11,148 nucleotides of DNA. Origin: Sulfurimonas sp. (GTDB lineage: Bacteria; Campylobacterota; Campylobacteria; Campylobacterales; Sulfurimonadaceae). The translations under genes and the position numbers were made by a program. A model generated the notes under the pieces. It had not been told where the DNA came from. It was given only the letters and a program-made list of their open reading frames with translations, and searched no databases. Below, one piece after another: positions 1 through 6,452 of this stretch (positions within the stretch are counted from its first letter, which is position 1; the number at the start of each line of letters is the position of its first letter). The stretch lies in contig JAFLJZ010000050.1 of assembly GCA_022712775.1 (NCBI GenBank), forward strand, positions 1-11,148, written 5' to 3'.

Positions 1-1601
1 ATCGTGTGCTTGAACTTAACATCGAGCATTTTGAACATAGTGGTGCGCATCTTTCTGATTCTATAAAAGCAAGACTTCAAGAGATAAATATCAAAAAAAG
101 TGAACTCTCAAACAACTTTTCTCAGAACCTTCTTGATGCAACAAACGAGTATGAATACATCATAGAAAATAAAGAAGATGTAGCAGGCTTACCAACGAGT
201 GATATAGAATCAGCTACGTTTGATGATGATGGAATCACAAAGTACAAGTTCACACTTCAAATGCCCTCATATATTGCTTATATGACATATGGTAAAAACC
301 AAAAAATTCGTGAAATACTCTATAAAGCTTATGTAACACGCTGTCCTCAAAATGCTGCAATTATAGATGAGATTTTATCACTTAAAGATGAGATGAGTAA
401 ACTTTTAGGATTTAAAAACTATGCTGAGTATTCTCTTGCTGGAAAAATGGCTGAAGATGAAAAAGCTGTTCTTGGGTTTTTAGAAAATTTGGTACAAAAC
501 TCTAAAGAACAAGCTGCGACAGAATTAGCAGAAGTTCAAAGTATCGCTCCATCACAACTTCAAAGCTTTGATTCTGGATATTACTCTGAGATTCTAAAAA
601 AAGAAAAGTACGATATAGATGAAGAAGAGTACCGCCCTTACTTTGAGCAAACGAGTGTTGTAAATGGAACATTTGAATTTTTAAATAAACTCTTTGGAAT
701 CAGGTTCGAGCAAATAGAAGAAAAGCTTTGGGATGAAAAAGCAACATCTTATAACTTGTACCTTGGGGACAAACTTAGTGCACGTCTTTACTTTGACTTA
801 GAAGCAAGAAAAGGAAAACGCGGTGGTGCTTGGATGCACAACTGGCAGGCACATTGTGTCAACGAAGCAGGAGAAGAACAACTAGCCTCTGCCTTTGTAG
901 TTTGTAACTTTCCCTCTTCTAGTGATAAGAACCCTTCTCTTTTACGTCATGATGATGTAGTTACACTCTTTTATGAAATGGGTCATGCGATTCATCATAT
1001 GCTTAGTACTGTAAATGAAAACGAAGTAAGTGGAGTAAATGGTGTTGAGTGGGATGCCGTTGAATTTCCATCACAGTTTTTAGAAAACTTTGCGTATGAG
1101 CCAAAGGTGTTAAAGCTTTTTGCACAGCACCATAAAACAGGTGAGACGATTCCAAATGCGATGATAGAAAAACTAGTTAAAAGTAAAAACTTCTTGTCGG
1201 CTTCAGGAATGTTACGTCAACTAGAGTTTTCAATCTTTGACTTTAAACTCCATAGCAAAGTTCACAGAGGTGAAGAGGTACAGAACCTTCTTGATTCTAT
1301 TCGTAAAGACACAGCACTTATAAAAACTCCTACGTATAACAAGTTTCAAAATGGTTTTTCACATATTTTTGCAGGTGGATATGCAGCTGGATATTACTCT
1401 TATAAATGGGCAGAAGTACTAAGTGCTGATGCATTTTTTAACGTTGTTGATGAGGGGATATTTAACTCACCAACTGCGAAAAAATATCTTGAGATTGTTT
1501 TAAATGGCGGTGGAGCAAAGAGTATGGCTACTCTTTTTAAGGAACTAATGGGAAGAGAACCAAATCCAACTAATTTACTGAGACTTAATGGCATTCTTTA
1601 G
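1..1601 (+). CDS. M3-family oligopeptidase (oligopeptidase A/PrlC-like), 5' truncated by window edge, zinc ligand substituted
   Basis: The frame is open to the left edge, so the first in-window GTG at 6 is not a real start. Family members have about 650-680 residues, so roughly 120-150 are missing. Residue numbers below count from that GTG. M3 metallopeptidases are cytosolic zinc enzymes that cut short peptides. Family hallmarks visible are the thimet-oligopeptidase-like third zinc ligand E353 in the block VEWDAVEFPSQ, the general base E324, H327, and the substrate-binding tail block (H in FSHIF, then GYAAGYYSYKWAEVLSADAF). The HEXXH core reads Y323-E-M-G-H327, so the first zinc-binding His is Tyr (codon TAT at 972-974, one base from CAT). 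The rest of the frame is intact. It could be an inactive homologue, a recent mutation, or a sequencing error. The family call is secure, but activity is doubtful. It overlaps the next gene by 1 nt, suggesting an operon. Confidence 0.93.
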   Translation, partial: RVLELNIEHFEHSGAHLSDSIKARLQEINIKKSELSNNFSQNLLDATNEYEYIIENKEDVAGLPTSDIESATFDDDGITKYKFTLQMPSYIAYMTYGKNQKIREILYKAYVTRCPQNAAIIDEILSLKDEMSKLLGFKNYAEYSLAGKMAEDEKAVLGFLENLVQNSKEQAATELAEVQSIAPSQLQSFDSGYYSEILKKEKYDIDEEEYRPYFEQTSVVNGTFEFLNKLFGIRFEQIEEKLWDEKATSYNLYLGDKLSARLYFDLEARKGKRGGAWMHNWQAHCVNEAGEEQLASAFVVCNFPSSSDKNPSLLRHDDVVTLFYEMGHAIHHMLSTVNENEVSGVNGVEWDAVEFPSQFLENFAYEPKVLKLFAQHHKTGETIPNAMIEKLVKSKNFLSASGMLRQLEFSIFDFKLHSKVHRGEEVQNLLDSIRKDTALIKTPTYNKFQNGFSHIFAGGYAAGYYSYKWAEVLSADAFFNVVDEGIFNSPTAKKYLEIVLNGGGAKSMATLFKELMGREPNPTNLLRLNGIL

Positions 1602-2581
1602 TGAAATTTTTTCTCCTCGTAAGTCTTATTAGTAGTTTTGTTTTAGGAGATACTATTTTAAAAATTGCCACATATAATGTTGAAAATCTTTTTGATTTAC
1701 AAACAACAAATTTTAGATACAAAGAGTACAAGCCAAATGGAAAATCTCTTTGGAATCGTAAAAACTATGCAATAAAGCTCAAAAATATTGCTCAGGTAAT
1801 AGTAGATATTGATGCAGATATTATAGGTTTACAAGAAGTTGGCTCATTAAAAGCATTAAAAGACTTAAAAACCGCTCTTAAAAAACAAGGTTTGTATTAT
1901 AAGTACTATAGCATCGCAAATCAAAAACCAACTGCAATTAAAGTAGCAATTCTAAGTAAAATCCCCTTTATTTACTCTAAAGACTTGCGTATTACCTCAT
2001 CATATAAATACAGAAATATACTAGAAACAAAATTTAAAATAAATTCTCACGAACTCTATATTTTTACAAATCACTGGAAAGCGAAGTCGGGACCAGAAAG
2101 TATGAGAATCATTTCGGCTAAAGTACTTCGAAAAAGAACTGAGCGTATTGGTTTAGATAAAAATATCATCCTTCTTGGTGATTTTAACTCAGATTATGAA
2201 GAATATATAAAATTTAAAAGAAAAAGAAAACATAACGACACACAGGGGAAAACTGGGATAAACCATGTGCTTAAAAGTATAAATAAAGGTAAAGACAACT
2301 TTTATAATCTCTGGTACGATGCCGGCGAGGAAAAAAGATACTCGTATATATATAGAGGAAAAAAAGAAGCTCTTGACAACATTTTAATCTCTCACAGCCT
2401 TTTACAAATGCAAGGAATCTCCTATATAAACGATTCTATCAAACATCTTGATAAAGCATATTTATTTAAAAAGAAACGCATAAATAGATGGCAAATGAGC
2501 GGAGGAAGAATTAAAAAACATAAGGGTAAGGGGTATTCAGACCATCTTCCTGTTCTATCAAAGTTTTTTATCCAAGAGTAG
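1601..2581 (+). CDS. Secreted endonuclease/exonuclease/phosphatase (DNase I-like) family protein
   Basis: A 326-residue protein with a GTG start whose G is also the last base of the preceding TAG, so translation is probably coupled to the peptidase gene. Residues 1-16 form a hydrophobic signal peptide (MKFFLLVSLISSFVLG), implying export to the periplasm or outside. The EEP fold motifs appear in order: N26 in TYNVENLF, E79 in IIGLQEVG (metal ligand), N157-H158 in TNHWKAKSG, D194 and N196 in LLGDFNSD, D259-N260 in ALDNI, and the terminal D314-H315 pair in YSDHLP. All catalytic positions expected of a Mg-dependent phosphodiesterase are present. The family includes DNases, sphingomyelinases and phosphatases. 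The substrate cannot be read from the sequence, but a secreted nuclease is the simplest guess. The central region 200-230 is rich in Lys and Arg, compatible with a nucleic acid substrate. Confidence 0.9.
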   Translation: MKFFLLVSLISSFVLGDTILKIATYNVENLFDLQTTNFRYKEYKPNGKSLWNRKNYAIKLKNIAQVIVDIDADIIGLQEVGSLKALKDLKTALKKQGLYYKYYSIANQKPTAIKVAILSKIPFIYSKDLRITSSYKYRNILETKFKINSHELYIFTNHWKAKSGPESMRIISAKVLRKRTERIGLDKNIILLGDFNSDYEEYIKFKRKRKHNDTQGKTGINHVLKSINKGKDNFYNLWYDAGEEKRYSYIYRGKKEALDNILISHSLLQMQGISYINDSIKHLDKAYLFKKKRINRWQMSGGRIKKHKGKGYSDHLPVLSKFFIQE

Positions 2582-2589
2582 ACATAGGC

Positions 2590-2647
2590 TTAATTATAAA
2601 ATTTAATTATTTTAATTATAAGTAGTAAACACAAGGTCTGATATACT
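2590..2647 (+). promoter_or_regulatory. Putative sigma70 promoter for the membrane protein gene
   Basis: An extended -10 (TG at 2639-2640, one base, TATACT at 2642-2647) lies 30 nt before the ATG at 2678. No recognisable -35 is present. Instead there are three copies of TTAATTAT (2590-2597, 2603-2610, 2612-2619), the kind of phased A/T tract that replaces the -35 in Campylobacterota. The expected start site is near 2654. Confidence 0.5.
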
Positions 2648-2649
2648 GT

Positions 2650-2670
2650 CCTTTAAAATATAATTAAAGG
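2650..2670 (+). repeat. Inverted repeat overlapping the Shine-Dalgarno of the membrane protein gene
   Basis: CCTTTAA (2650-2656) and TTAAAGG (2664-2670) are perfect complements around a 7-nt loop. The right arm contains the AAAGG of the ribosome binding site for the ATG at 2678. If a transcript began upstream of 2650 the hairpin would hide the binding site. The -10 at 2642-2647 would start the RNA inside the left arm, so the hairpin may exist only in read-through transcripts. Confidence 0.4.
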
Positions 2671-2677
2671 ATTTTTT

Positions 2678-3835
2678 ATGCTAAGAAACAATTATTCACC
2701 CTTATACTTTTTATCAGCCTTAGGAGCTGGAGGGCTAGCGGTCTCATTTTTTATGTATCTGATGTTTTTAGTGCCACATCAAGGCTCACCTATGGCTACA
2801 TATCCTTTTATATATGCAGCTATAATGAAAGCTGATTACATCTCTGTAATTGCTATCATCTCTCTTATATTTATCATCGGTTTTGCATTTTTACATTTTA
2901 AACTATTGATTTGGAATATTAAACAATACCTAGCGTATAAGCATACAGATGCATATAAGACACTAGTAAATTCTAATGCAGAAGTTACACTTATGGCACT
3001 TCCACTTACCTCAGCCATGACTATTAATGTAAGTTTTGTGCTTGGTGCTATCTTTGTTCCTGGCCTTTGGGACTATGTTGAGTATCTATTTCCATTTGCA
3101 CTTCTAGGTTTTATTATTGTTGGATACTTTGCATTAAAAATATTTTTAGAATTCTTCAACAGACTACTTGTTACTGGAGATTTTGACTGTAAGCAGAACA
3201 ATAACTTATCGCAAATGCTTTCAATCTTTGCTTTTGCAATGATAGCAGTTGGATTTGCAGCACCAGGAGCGATGAGTTCTAATATATCTATTAATGCCAT
3301 AGGTTTATTTGGAGCGATTTTCTTTAGTACCTTAGCTATTTTAATCTTAGTAATTAAACTTATTTTAGGTTTTAAAAATATGTTTGAGCATGGTATTTCA
3401 GCGGAAGCTAGTCCATCTTTATGGATTATCATCCCTATTTTAACACTTCTTGGAATCACATTTATAAGAATTAACTTTGGACTAGACCATCACTTTGATC
3501 AAGTACTTGCAAAGTCATCATTATTTGTACTTACAAGTAGTATTATAACCTTACAAATTATCTTTGGACTAATTGGTTATAAACTTATGAAGTCTATTAG
3601 CTACTTTGAAGAGTTTGTACATGGTGAGAAAAAATCACCTGTAAGTTTTGCACTTATTTGTCCAGGTGTTGCTTTTGTAATTTTTGGAATGTTTTTCATA
3701 AATATGGGACTAGAAATGAATGGTATTTTAGATAAGTACTCATTTATGTATTTCTTATTTATTTTACCACTTACATTTATACAGTATAAAACGATTACTT
3801 ACTTCTTTATCTTAAAAAAGAAGTTTAGCCTTTAA
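2678..3835 (+). CDS. Ten-helix integral membrane protein, possibly TDT/TehA-like or TsoY-like
   Basis: A 385-residue very hydrophobic protein with an ATG start 7 nt after AAAGG. I count about ten membrane segments: near 10-32, 54-78, 103-130, 136-160, 178-200, 205-230, 247-265, 282-304, 323-345 and 352-375. The N-terminus (SPLYFLSALGAGGLAVSFF) has the Gly/Ala-rich first helix seen in ten-helix TDT-type channels and exporters (TehA/SLAC1), but no decisive motif was identified. Campylobacterota also carry a family named TsoY (sulfur/seleno-linked) of similar size; I recall this only loosely and could not verify it. A Cys-Pro-Gly in the ninth helix (ICPGVAF) could mark a functional redox or binding residue. 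It has its own promoter and is not tightly linked to the upstream genes. Its last 11 nt overlap the end of the convergent esterase gene. Function and substrate are unknown. Confidence 0.8.
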   Translation: MLRNNYSPLYFLSALGAGGLAVSFFMYLMFLVPHQGSPMATYPFIYAAIMKADYISVIAIISLIFIIGFAFLHFKLLIWNIKQYLAYKHTDAYKTLVNSNAEVTLMALPLTSAMTINVSFVLGAIFVPGLWDYVEYLFPFALLGFIIVGYFALKIFLEFFNRLLVTGDFDCKQNNNLSQMLSIFAFAMIAVGFAAPGAMSSNISINAIGLFGAIFFSTLAILILVIKLILGFKNMFEHGISAEASPSLWIIIPILTLLGITFIRINFGLDHHFDQVLAKSSLFVLTSSIITLQIIFGLIGYKLMKSISYFEEFVHGEKKSPVSFALICPGVAFVIFGMFFINMGLEMNGILDKYSFMYFLFILPLTFIQYKTITYFFILKKKFSL

Positions 3836-4442
3836 TCCAATCTGCAATCATTTTTAACTCATCTTCAACGATAGTATGGTCTTTATCGTAGCTTTTAAAC
3901 TCTACGTCAAAGCCACCATCTATCAGCATTTCAACCTGCTCTTTTGAAGTTTCATAAGGCAAAACAGCATCATACTTTCCATGTGTACAAAGCCAACGTG
4001 ATTCTAATACATCTTTATTCATATCTTCTAAAAGTTTTGGTGCATCATAAATATATCCGCTTATTGCAATATACCCTGCAAGTACTTTTTCATACCTCGC
4101 ACCAAATTCAAAGGTGAGAAGTGAGCCTTGAGAAAACCCAAAAAGAAAACTCTCCTCTGCGTTAAAATCTTCCTCAAACAAAGTATCTAAATCTTTTGTT
4201 AACAGCGTTGATGAGTACTCAATTCCAGGTAACTGATCTGGAGGCAATGGATACCATGAATACCCCGTATAGTATTCAAAAGGAGCATCTAATAAAATAT
4301 AGTTCATATCATCTATATCTAAAAATGAAGAAAAGCCACGAAAGCCCTCAGAGGAATCTCCTCGACCGTGTAAAATAATCATCAATTTCTTTGATTTAAC
4401 TTTTGCAGGTATAAATATATTGTCTAGTTCTAAATTTTGCAT
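3825..4442 (-). CDS. Alpha/beta hydrolase, phospholipase/carboxylesterase family
   Basis: A 205-residue cytosolic protein, the usual size of this small esterase family (YpfH/acyl-protein thioesterase-like). The oxyanion motif is LHGRGDSSEGF (24-34), the nucleophile is S104 in GFSQG, the acid is D158 in HGKYDAVLP, and the base is H189 in DKDHT, giving a complete S104-D158-H189 triad. No signal peptide is seen. AAGGA (complement of 4451-4455) lies 8 nt before the ATG at 4442. The family hydrolyses carboxyl or thioester bonds of small lipids or acylated proteins. The exact substrate is unknown. It faces the membrane-protein gene and shares 11 nt with its 3' end, with no visible terminator between them, so the two messages would be complementary at their ends. 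Confidence 0.9.
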   Translation of the reverse strand: MQNLELDNIFIPAKVKSKKLMIILHGRGDSSEGFRGFSSFLDIDDMNYILLDAPFEYYTGYSWYPLPPDQLPGIEYSSTLLTKDLDTLFEEDFNAEESFLFGFSQGSLLTFEFGARYEKVLAGYIAISGYIYDAPKLLEDMNKDVLESRWLCTHGKYDAVLPYETSKEQVEMLIDGGFDVEFKSYDKDHTIVEDELKMIADWIKG

Positions 4443-4540
4443 GCTTATTTTCCTTTATGACGCATATGCTATAGTCTGCATACTAACTTTAAAGAGATTT
4501 TTTTTATTATAAATTCTGATTGTTTATTCATATGATTTCC

Positions 4541-4560
4541 TATGCTTCTTCTTAAGCATA
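4541..4560. repeat. Intergenic 7-bp inverted repeat (hairpin)
   Basis: TATGCTT and AAGCATA flank a 6-nt loop in the 172-nt gap between the esterase start and the next + gene. No T-run follows on either strand in the right orientation, so it is not a standard terminator. On the minus strand it lies in the far leader of the esterase gene. Confidence 0.4.
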
Positions 4561-4589
4561 AAAAGTTCCTAGATTTATTACTATAAGAG

Positions 4590-4617
4590 TATAATAAAAG
4601 AAAAGGATACTCCTATA
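4590..4617 (+). promoter_or_regulatory. -10 box, Shine-Dalgarno and suspected ATA start of the following gene
   Basis: TATAAT lies at 4590-4595 and AAGGA at 4603-4607. Seven nt later, at the ideal spacing, stands ATA (4615-4617), in frame with the gene called from 4666. The frame is open back to 4573, and no ATG, GTG or TTG occurs near this binding site. This looks like an ATG changed to ATA, or a real non-canonical start. The -10 is close to the AAGGA, so the leader would be very short. Confidence 0.45.
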
Positions 4618-4665
4618 GATATTTCATCACACATTCAAGAAATAAATAAGCATAACTTCTCATCC

Positions 4666-5322
4666 TTGCCTACACTTATAAATCAATATAAGCACAATAT
4701 ATATGGATATACCTTCCTAATGGACCTTTATCCAAGTATTTTAGATAATAAAGCTTTTCTATCTGTATTAAGAAAGTGTATAGGTAAAGAAGAACAATGT
4801 TTATATAAAATCGTGATTCATGTAAGCAAGTTTGATGAAGAAGTAGCAGTATATAGAAGTCTTTATATTTATGAAGATAATTCCTTAAGTTCTACACAGC
4901 ATAATGTCGACGATAAAGCAATAAGAAACTTTAAACTAAAGTACTATCTGCGTCCCTATAAAGAACTTTCCACAATAGCCCTTGTTCATAAAATCAATGA
5001 AGGAAACTATAAACTACTTTGGACATTATTGAAAAGGCATAAAAATGATGAGAATAGCTTTTCTTTTATCTATTTCATAAAAAAAGAGATTAGAGAGAAT
5101 AAATCTTTTGTTTCACAACTAAAAAAATATCTTCCCAAATCTAGATTAGTCTATACAAGTACTTTCACAGAAATTAAATATAGTGGTTCACAATTTTCAT
5201 ATAAATATGTAAATATTACACTAAGTCTCAATGATAAGAATAAGTATATTGAAGAAAAAGAATCTCAGCTAAGTAACTGTTTAGAGAGAAGTGAGTATGA
5301 AAATGTCTACCTTCTTCAATAG
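4666..5322 (+). CDS. Hypothetical protein, start codon uncertain
   Basis: 218 residues counted from the first ordinary start codon, a TTG with no convincing binding site before it. The strong AAGGA at 4603-4607 instead points to ATA at 4615, which would add 17 residues beginning (I/M)DISSHIQEI. I do not recognise the family. The protein is soluble, rich in Lys, Tyr, Leu and Glu, with no signal peptide, no membrane segment and no obvious catalytic motif. Two cysteines sit in the block RKCIGKEEQCLYK near residues 38-45. Hydrophobic and charged alternation in KLLWTLLKRHK suggests amphipathic helices. It stands alone: the esterase gene is divergent and the acidic small gene is convergent, with only 3 nt between the stop codons. 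It may be a real gene with a weak start, or one newly losing its start. Confidence 0.7.
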   Translation: MPTLINQYKHNIYGYTFLMDLYPSILDNKAFLSVLRKCIGKEEQCLYKIVIHVSKFDEEVAVYRSLYIYEDNSLSSTQHNVDDKAIRNFKLKYYLRPYKELSTIALVHKINEGNYKLLWTLLKRHKNDENSFSFIYFIKKEIRENKSFVSQLKKYLPKSRLVYTSTFTEIKYSGSQFSYKYVNITLSLNDKNKYIEEKESQLSNCLERSEYENVYLLQ

Positions 5323-5325
5323 ATA

Positions 5326-5478
5326 TTAATCAAAATAGCTATCTTCATTCTCAACATAGTCGTATGACTGTGTATCAGATTCCACATCATAATCATAATC
5401 TTCTTCGCAACCATAATCATATCCATAACCATCATCATCTAACTCTTCGTCTTGTCTGTCATCAATATAAACTAACAT
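5326..5478 (-). CDS. Small, highly acidic tyrosine-rich protein (50 aa), unknown function
   Basis: ATG at 5478 to TAA at 5326. AAGGA (complement of 5485-5489) lies 6 nt before the start, which is strong support for translation. The protein begins MLVYIDDRQDEE and has 21 Asp/Glu and 9 Tyr in 50 residues, one Arg, no Lys and a single Cys (C24). Tyr and acid alternate in the middle (GYGYDYG, EEDYDYDVE). No signal peptide or membrane segment is present. It lies 62 nt downstream of the globin gene on the same strand, so it may be co-transcribed, though an AT-rich TATAAA near 5520 could be its own -10. Such composition suits an intrinsically disordered cation-binding or DNA-mimic-like protein, but that is inference; I know of no family for it. 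Confidence 0.72.
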   Translation of the reverse strand: MLVYIDDRQDEELDDDGYGYDYGCEEDYDYDVESDTQSYDYVENEDSYFD

Positions 5479-5540
5479 GATAAATCCTTTTATCTATAGA
5501 GTTAAAAGATATATCGAACATTTTATATTAATTATGTAGA

Positions 5541-5921
5541 CTAAATATTCAATTCACGCATAAACTGCTGAGAAAAGAGTAGTCCTTTTTCTTTGAAACG
5601 CGTAGAAATATTGGGAACATATACCTCATCAGCTGATTCTGAAAAGAGCTTCACCCATCTCATAAAACTTTCTCTATTAATATGAGGAAGCTTGATATGC
5701 GCACCAATAAAGTTTCCTATGTATGTATCTTCACCTAAAAGTTTAGCTAACCAAAAATCCGCTAAAAGGTCTATATGTTCTACCCAGTCATGACTTGTAA
5801 TATCATCACCTATTTCATGTATAAAAAAAGGGCCTAACACTTCATCTTTCATCGCTTTTTTATAAAACAAAGTCATCAAGTGTCTAAGGTTTTCTCTAGT
5901 AATACTGCTTTGAAGTTCCAT
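5541..5921 (-). CDS. Group III truncated haemoglobin
   Basis: A 126-residue protein matching the size and pattern of Campylobacter Ctb. Visible haem-pocket residues are Tyr20 (B10, in TLFYKKAM), His49 (E7, in DWVEHIDLL), the FW pair at 56-57, the proximal His75 (F8, in IGAHIKLP) and Trp89 (G8, in FMRWVKLF). The B10-Tyr/E7-His/G8-Trp set is the group III signature. Haem binds O2 or NO, and the Campylobacter relative takes part in oxygen handling and nitrosative stress. Start chosen at ATG 5921 with AGGA (complement of 5928-5931) 6 nt upstream. It follows the CopZ-N-like gene by 51 nt and has its own extended -10 at 5948-5956 with an 18-bp palindrome upstream, so it can be expressed apart from the metal operon. 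The first 15 or so residues are typical, with no signal peptide, so it is cytosolic. Confidence 0.93.
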   Translation of the reverse strand: MELQSSITRENLRHLMTLFYKKAMKDEVLGPFFIHEIGDDITSHDWVEHIDLLADFWLAKLLGEDTYIGNFIGAHIKLPHINRESFMRWVKLFSESADEVYVPNISTRFKEKGLLFSQQFMRELNI

Positions 5922-5947
5922 TATTCGTCCTATTTTTTTGAAATGAA

Positions 5948-5956
5948 ATTATAGCA
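5948..5956 (-). promoter_or_regulatory. Extended -10 promoter of the globin gene
   Basis: On the minus strand the sequence reads TGCTATAAT (5956 down to 5948), a consensus extended -10. The transcript should start near 5941, leaving a leader of about 20 nt that holds the AGGA of the globin gene. Confidence 0.65.
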
Positions 5957-5961
5957 GAATT

Positions 5962-5979
5962 TGAATAAAGCTTTATTCA
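5962..5979. promoter_or_regulatory. 18-bp perfect palindrome, likely operator of the globin promoter
   Basis: TGAATAAAGCTTTATTCA equals its own reverse complement over all 18 bases. It covers the stop codon of the CopZ-N-like gene (TAA at 5975-5973) and the -35 position of the globin promoter, centred about 30 bp before the predicted start. No T-run follows on the minus strand, so it does not look like a terminator. The placement suits a repressor or redox/NO regulator. It does not match the TTAAC-N4-GTTAA pattern known for NssR, nor TTGAT-N4-ATCAA for FNR. Confidence 0.5.
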
Positions 5980-6422
5980 TCCCTAATCTCTTTTATAGCC
6001 TTAGTAACATCGCCTAAACAACAACCTCCACTTGGGTTAAGTATCTCACAAGAACATCCTGGGTTTTCCATCTTACTTTTAATATCTTCAAGTACACTAG
6101 TCCCAGTACTTTCTTTAAGTTCTTCTCTTATTCTCTCTTTACTCCAATCAAAACAATAACACAAAATTGCAGGATTCGCTCCATCTTTAAGTCCAACAAC
6201 AACACCCATGTCTTTTTGAGTTAGTACATCATTACCTCTAAAATAAACAACTTCACAAGATGATGTTTTACAGTAGTAAAACCCATCAAAACAAGATAAG
6301 TTTTCCTTAGCTTTATTTGTGAGTAGATGTTCTAAAGTCTTTCCTAAAACACCCTTAGCTTTTTCATTACATCTAGGACATACTAATTTACCTTTTGGTT
6401 GGGGAGTGCAACAATTAAACAT
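5973..6422 (-). CDS. CopZ N-terminal-domain-like protein (zinc plus [2Fe-2S]) without HMA domain
   Basis: 149 residues with 13 cysteines in the layout of the N-terminal half of Archaeoglobus CopZ. A zinc-ribbon-like part has C15-x2-C18 and C51-x4-C56. A BFD-like [2Fe-2S] part has C88-x-C90 (ILCYCFDWS) followed by C123-x-C125 and C134-C135 (SGGCCLGDV). The N-terminus carries a further C4-C5 pair. The C-terminal HMA domain of true CopZ is missing; the operon instead encodes a separate MerP-like HMA protein. CopZ is a cytosolic copper chaperone whose iron-sulfur part may reduce or accept the metal. The role here is probably to receive or reduce a metal brought in by the MerT-like protein (inference). 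AAGGAG (complement of 6429-6434) lies 6 nt before the ATG. It follows the outer-membrane gene after 30 nt. Confidence 0.82.
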   Translation of the reverse strand: MFNCCTPQPKGKLVCPRCNEKAKGVLGKTLEHLLTNKAKENLSCFDGFYYCKTSSCEVVYFRGNDVLTQKDMGVVVGLKDGANPAILCYCFDWSKERIREELKESTGTSVLEDIKSKMENPGCSCEILNPSGGCCLGDVTKAIKEIRDE

Positions 6423-6452
6423 ACTCTACTCCTTAAACTTTATAATTTTATC

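Noticed and set aside
6..8. GTG taken as start of the M3 peptidase
   Set aside because: The frame is open to the left edge and the family has over 100 more N-terminal residues, so this is an internal Val codon.
3073..3459. 128-codon minus-strand frame inside the membrane protein gene
   Set aside because: Antisense to clear transmembrane helices, with no binding site or recognisable protein features.
4524..4559. 11-codon minus-strand mini-ORF (MLKKKHRKSYE) with AGGAA about 6 nt upstream, 81 nt before the esterase gene
   Set aside because: Too short to tell from chance in AT-rich DNA, although a leader peptide is possible. It overlaps the 4541-4560 hairpin.
5962..5979. Palindrome considered as a terminator of the metal operon
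   Set aside because: No loop and no following T-run on the minus strand; its place over the globin -35 fits an operator better.
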